A DNA stretch of 22,033 bases from Hirudo medicinalis (Eukaryota > Annelida > Clitellata > Hirudinida > Hirudinidae). This document shows positions 17,863 to 22,033 of this stretch, piece after piece (the first letter of the stretch is position 1; the number at the start of each line of letters is the position of its first letter). The stretch lies in the NCBI GenBank assembly GCA_011800805.1, contig MPNW01000792.1:1-22033 (forward strand), read 5' to 3'. Below the pieces are notes generated by a model. The model searched no databases. It had not been told where the DNA came from and saw only the letters and a program-made list of their open reading frames with translations. The translations under genes and the position numbers were made by a program.

Positions 17863-18647
17863 AACTAGATTTATATTTTACATTCACAAAACTTAGAACT
17901 TGAGCAACATGGAGAAGAATCGAAACAACATCAGAAAGATCGAAAGCTTTGTTCTTAAATAACTTTAATAATTAAATAACTTAAATAATTTTAAGCAGTA
18001 ATTACTGATAATTATCACTGTAATGATTAGGGTCAAAGGTAGCAGGGGTGATGTGTTTTGTGAATCATGATGATGCCAAATGTTGTTGAACACGAGATCT
18101 TAGTAATTGCGACGTTTTGCAAAAATTCATTTATCCATGGTCAGTTCTACCAACAACACCGGGTCTGAAATATTCTCTCGATAAACATTCTATGTTGACA
18201 ATCTTTACAAAAAAGTCACTTTAATACCATTTCATAATTTCAATGGCGTTTAATAATAACAAGATAGCATTTTATAATTTAGTGATAATTCAAATTAAAT
18301 ATTACAAGATTTCCATATATTACGCTAGATGCCACTACATGAGTATAATAGTGACAATGGTGACACCTATGGACCATTTCATCATCATTTTCGTTTATCT
18401 TACATACCAGAGGTTCTTAGCAGACAGAGCGTGTCGTGCAATTTTGGTGTCAATTTTGATGGCAGCCCATAGTGATTTGAGAGCCCGCGGTCGACCCATT
18501 TATCCCGACAATACCGCATCTCTCTATCCCAGAGTTGGCCCTGTCGTTTCGTTCCACCCAACTGGTTTGCGACAAATAACAAAACGAAGAAAAATTCTTA
18601 AAAGTGAAACCGAAAGTTTGATATCAAACACAATCGCTCGACCCTTC
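17863..18647. other. Intergenic, nothing recognised
   Basis: Contains a relatively GC-rich patch (18410-18570) with frames on both strands (18243-18653 plus, 18400-18582 minus) that match no family I know. It ends directly at a GCGCC repeat block, so it may belong to the same or another mobile element. Confidence 0.35.
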
Positions 18648-18893
18648 ACATAGCGCCCTTCCCATGGGCGTTCCAGTATTATCTAATTGTTAAGTCTTCT
18701 GCCATTCAAGACGACATCACAGAACCTACTCATCAAGTTATGCAACGGATGTTACATATAAGTTACGATAACAACAAGGCACTCTCTGGCGGTTCTGGGG
18801 AGAACCAGACACATTAAGATTTCAATACACTAATAACTATAATACACTCCCCATTACCGCCGAACGCAGGAACACAGCCCAGTGAGTCAACTT
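18648..18893 (+). repeat. Dispersed GCGCC repeat, copy D (interrupted)
   Basis: First block at 18648-18677 (CATAGCGCCCTTCCCATGGG), then about 100 nt of unrelated sequence, then GGCACTCTCTGGCGGT at 18779-18794 and CATTACCGCC, GCAGGAACACAGCCCA to 18893. Block order equals that of copy A. Confidence 0.55.
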
Positions 18894-19052
18894 ATGAGTT
18901 CACAAAGTATACACAGATTGAAGATACAGATTTTATTTCTTGTTACAAGCTAGATATAGATTTCTAAATTTGAATTTAAACAGTATTTCCAATTAATTCA
19001 CAATCTGATGTTTTGCTATTTTTTCGATCAATTCCTCTAAAGTTGCAAACTA

Positions 19053-19077
19053 TTTATTTTCGGATCACTTCTTTATT
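19053..19077 (-). terminator. Polyadenylation signals of the EGF-membrane gene
   Basis: Two AATAAA hexamers on the minus strand (19077-19072 and 19058-19053), about 200 nt past the stop codon at 19277-19275. Confidence 0.4.
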
Positions 19078-19274
19078 TCACTGAAAAATTCTTGCAAAAG
19101 CTGATTCTTGAGGCTCAAATCTAAAATATAACAAAGGAGATTTCACTTGTCATTCTCGAAATTCAAATTAAGGTCGTGAGTTCCAAACTACTTTTAAAGA
19201 AACAACCTGCAAAATATCTGCAATTTTTTCCTGACTTTCAATAATTGAAGTATTTTTTCTGGATTTGAAAGTCT

Positions 19275-19368
19275 TCAAGGCTCTGCAGGTGGAACTTGAC
19301 TTTCCTCTGCAGATGTTTGACTTCCCTCTGAATGGATTGATTTTGGACGTCTGCGGCTAACAACAATT
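19275..19368 (-). CDS. EGF-membrane gene, cytoplasmic tail exon and stop
   Basis: Follows a 48-nt intron (19416-19369; gtttga ... TTATTTTTCATAG). Split codon Arg, then IVVSRRRPKSIHSEGSQTSA, EESQVPPAEP and TGA. The intron is a multiple of three without a stop, so retaining it would insert 16 residues (FDVFDFHICFSVIFHR) after the helix. Confidence 0.5.
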
Positions 19369-21084
19369 CTATGAAAAATAACGGAGAAACAAATGTGAAA
19401 ATCGAAAACGTCAAACCTCATTCCAAGGCAGAAAATCGCAGACGTTGATACGACGGTTAGAAGCAGAATCCTTTTAAGTGTTTCCATCCAATTTCCACTT
19501 CCGGCTGGAAAATATTTTTTCTCAGCAATATTTCACATTTAAATTTTAATTTAAAAAATTAGATCGTAAATCCACAAATTTTATTAAATTACATATACGT
19601 TTACATAATATATTAGAAATAATAAATGTCCGTTTCTCCGTATGAAGCTTTTTTCATTTGTCTAGCGCCAGAGGGGCTCTTGCTTTTACTTCTCTACCAT
19701 GACCTACACTCAAGGTCTAGGGGGTGCAAGTAGATCTCAATGTATTTGATGCATTATTTGAAATAATAGCAGCCAGTTCATTAGGACGTTTATTCCACAA
19801 CGGGCGCTTTTGTTAAACATTTATTTAGCACTCATTCATGTGCATGGTGCATGTTATTGTGTAAGCTGCAAGTGTTGCGAACTAGGGATCATCCATAACA
19901 TACTTCCGCACAAAGTGGGGGGAGAATAGAGGGTAAAGCCCAAAGTGGACTATTGCTGACAAAAGGTAGGAGTAAAAATGAATAGGTTTTTGTGGCTGTC
20001 CTTTATGGATGTGCGATCATACATTTTACTGCCCTATGGGAAGGCAACCCTCAGAGCTAACTGTATAATATAGTAATTGTATTATTATATAACATATAGG
20101 TCCACATTTGCATCATAATAATTATAAATACTTTACACATATCAGGAGTTTCGGAAGTGAATGATGATGTCGCTGTCATCAATACGGTTGTTGTACTATT
20201 TCCTGAAAACGTTACAATATCTATAATTGCATTAAATACAGTTCATTACCCCAGAAAAATTTCAAAAAGCACCCTGAATCCATGGAACGAAATAATCACG
20301 AATTTATTTATGTCTCAGTCTACGGATCAACGAAAGAAGGCAAAAGTAATATGATAATCTGGAAATGATGATGAAAAGTCTATTTCATTTAATGATTGCA
20401 GTTTCAATTAGCCGATATTTTGAATGAATTATGTATCCGAATAGGATGTGAAGGCTCCTTTTTTTTTATAACTGATCTACCATTTAAAAAGCGCCCCTAC
20501 ACGAGGGTTCTCGCTGGCGGTGCAGGACACATTACGACTGTTGCCGCTACTCGTAATTCAGGGTAATAATAATTATAATAATAATTTCTCTCAGTGCTTG
20601 TGACACCAAGATAAGATCTGCTGTCTGACAATGGATGTGCCTTCCCAAAGACACGCCGTTTGCTTTCTTCCACTCGGGAGTCAAGGCTGGAGGACTCAAA
20701 ATACTGCATCTCAGAAAATGGGTGCCGATCATTAGAATGTCAGCAATGATGGCACAGTCCAAGTCTATTTAATTGCTGATCTTTGCTTTGAAAGATAACA
20801 GCGTCATATCACCAAAATTGAACGTAGAATAAGTATTCCAGACCTAGTAGCAAAGGAGAAGGATCAATACGTAATCTGCGACACAGCCTCATTAGACGAA
20901 GAACACATACCCAAAGTGCAAAAAATGCGATGACAAAGACATTCATTATTATAATAGTAACAATAAGTATTATTATAATAATAACAATAATTATTATTAT
21001 ATAATAACAATAATAATAACATTAATTAATAACAATAATTAATATTAAGATTAATTAATTATTATTAATTATTAATTATTATTA

Positions 21085-21123
<39 letters not shown>

Positions 21124-21342
21124 TAAATCATTTACATTACAACTCTTTTTAATATTTCAGTGATTATTGGTCAGTAATGTAGATATAAAAATCTGTAATT
21201 AACTAGCAATTACCCTTTTCCATGCAATGTTCACCAATGAATCCTGGTTTACAACCTGATTTGCAAACTCCATACATATTATATTCACCGTTACATCGCA
21301 TAATATTTTCACAGGTCATTTTGGAGTGATCTCGATTGCAGG
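19275..21342 (-). CDS. EGF-type single-pass membrane protein, 3' half of gene
   Basis: Exons 21342-21214, 20202-20137, 19504-19417 and 19368-19275 join with phases 1, 1, 2 and no conflict. They encode, in order, an EGF-like module with six Cys (GVCKSGCKPGFIGEHC), a Ser/Thr-rich linker (STTTVLMTATSSFTSETP), a transmembrane helix (ILLLTVVSTSAIFCLGM) and a short cytoplasmic tail beginning RIVVSRRRPKS and ending QVPPAEP. The tail is polar with several Ser/Thr and no recognised signalling motif. The EGF spacing (three residues between Cys 4 and 5) resembles the repeats of multi-EGF scavenger-type receptors rather than a Notch-type EGF. The 5' end is not found and probably lies beyond 22033. Topology (outside EGF, inside tail) follows from the positive residues after the helix. 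Ligand unknown. Confidence 0.65.
19417..19504 (-). CDS. EGF-membrane gene, transmembrane exon
   Basis: Acceptor AAATATTTTCCAG, 88 nt, phase 1 to 2. Encodes GSGNWMETLKRILLLTVVST then SAIFCLGM. Joined to the linker the split codon is Ser. Taken alone the ATG in it could start a signal peptide, but the in-frame acceptor upstream favours an internal transmembrane exon. Confidence 0.55.
19655..19682 (+). repeat. Dispersed GCGCC repeat, short copy F
   Basis: CATTTGTCTAGCGCCAGAGG and GGCTCT resemble the leading block of the repeat family; only this block is present. Confidence 0.3.
20137..20202 (-). CDS. EGF-membrane gene, Ser/Thr-rich linker exon
   Basis: 66 nt, phase 1-1, acceptor GTAACGTTTTCAG, donor GATATGT|gtaaag (moderate). 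Encodes NSTTTVLMTATSSFTSETPD plus Met: an N-glycosylation sequon and many potential O-glycosylation sites, a typical juxtamembrane stalk. It is supported by phase and position, not by homology. Confidence 0.45.
20476..20563 (+). repeat. Dispersed GCGCC repeat, copy B
   Basis: ATCTACCATTTAAAAAGCGC, ACGAGGG, TCGCTGGCGGTGCAGGACAC, ATTACGACTGTTGCCGC. It shares its left edge (TCTACCATTTA) with copy A and its middle (ACACATTACGACTGT) with copy C. It lies in the intergenic or intronic part between exons of the EGF-membrane gene. Confidence 0.6.
20940..21123 (+). repeat. AAT/ATT inverted microsatellite
   Basis: (AAT)/(AAC) units, TTAATTAAT palindromes and a pure (ATT)n tail (21087-21122) inside the intron after the EGF exon; strongly self-complementary. 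Confidence 0.85.
21214..21342 (-). CDS. EGF-membrane gene, EGF-like exon
   Basis: Acceptor CTTCTATTGACAG, donor AAAAGG|gtaatt, 129 nt, phase 1-1. Cys at exon residues 1, 10, 16, 26, 30, 39; ends FIGEHCMEK. Reading past the donor meets a TAG three codons later, which supports the splice. Confidence 0.8.
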
Positions 21343-22033
21343 CTGTCAATAGAAGAGCATAAAAGCAAATAAGGTTACTTTGTTCGTAGCAAGCATTTTT
21401 GGAATTGTTGTTTTAAAATCATATTTGAGGTTTCAATGTATTTTGTGTTGGTAGATGGAGAAGAGGACAAGTTCAGTCACACTCATACATTTAGACTTCC
21501 TTAATAACTTGTTGAGCTAATTAAAGTGAATCCTACTCGTCTCAGAAAATACGATACAATAATATTTATATTATATTTTGTGGCACTTTTGTTTATTTCA
21601 TTAAAACAATACCAAATTTTTACAGATAAGGGTCAAAATATTTGTATAATAAAATAGTTTAAAATTATATAGATATAGCTTGTAAAAATATCGACATATT
21701 TAATATTGAGTTAGATAGCGTAACCCTGAATTGAGTGATGGGATTATTGGTAAGCAAAAAAGAATAATTTTTGTAACTAGTTTTGTATGAGGAACAAACA
21801 ATTAGAAATTCAAAGATATTTTTCTATAGAACCAACACTTTTAGTTCAATACGGGGAGTTTATGAAGGTGGTGGTTTGATGTGCTGCATCTGATGTCACT
21901 GCAAATATTAAATCATTCATCTTGGACTACTTTCCATAAGAAAAGAAGCTGGAGCTGGTCAGAATTTGAAGATATTTTATGCTTCATAATATAGGACAGC
22001 TTCATTTTTGGGCTTCACAGTAAATAACAAGAA
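21343..22033 (-). other. Upstream intron of the EGF-membrane gene
   Basis: Expected to be intron or further 5' gene sequence. A stretch after an AATATTTGCAG on the minus strand (about 21903) reads TSDAAHQTTTFINSP but has no matching donor phase, so no exon is called. Confidence 0.35.

Noticed and set aside
20497..20762. Two minus-strand frames of 70 codons
   Set aside because: They overlap copy B of the dispersed repeat and an AAT run; no domain or splice sites fit.

Overview
This is a stretch of animal nuclear DNA, AT-rich, intron-rich and full of trinucleotide microsatellites and decayed transposons. It is not bacterial. The best evidence is a complete multi-exon gene of the metazoan Kv-channel-interacting protein family, together with extracellular-domain exons (WSC, CCP/sushi, EGF) that mostly have phase-1 borders. 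Several introns are very short (48, 76 and 127 nt). The lineage cannot be fixed from sequence alone. An invertebrate is likely, and a tunicate or another marine invertebrate would fit the short introns and possible trans-splicing, but that is a guess.

Left end (1-5.6 kb): a graveyard. A minus-strand endonuclease (EEP) fragment of a non-LTR retrotransposon runs off the left edge. Next is a broken minus-strand gene for a WSC-domain membrane protein with a Lys/Ser-rich cytoplasmic tail. Then come a tRNA-like SINE head, a plus-strand reverse-transcriptase fragment, a piggyBac C-terminal zinc-finger remnant, further tRNA-like modules and the first copy of a dispersed GCGCC repeat.

Centre (5.6-9.7 kb): a seven-exon plus-strand KChIP (KCNIP) gene. 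The splice phases join without conflict into 223 residues, including the short C-terminal exon. The third intron carries complementary ATC and GAT repeats.

9.7-13.5 kb: no recognisable gene. There is a long T-rich stretch and a minus-strand TATA-bearing, LTR-like segment.

Right part (13.5-22 kb), minus strand: a four-exon gene for a small secreted protein (signal peptide, CCP, EGF, Cys-rich C-terminus; 168 residues), then the 3' half of a second gene for an EGF-type, Ser/Thr-linker, single-pass membrane protein with a short tail and a 48-nt intron. Large AT/AAT/GTT repeats and several copies of the GCGCC repeat lie around them.

The EF-hand gene would tune A-type potassium channels or act as a neuronal calcium sensor. 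The minus-strand genes are cell-surface or secreted proteins with no evident functional link to it.
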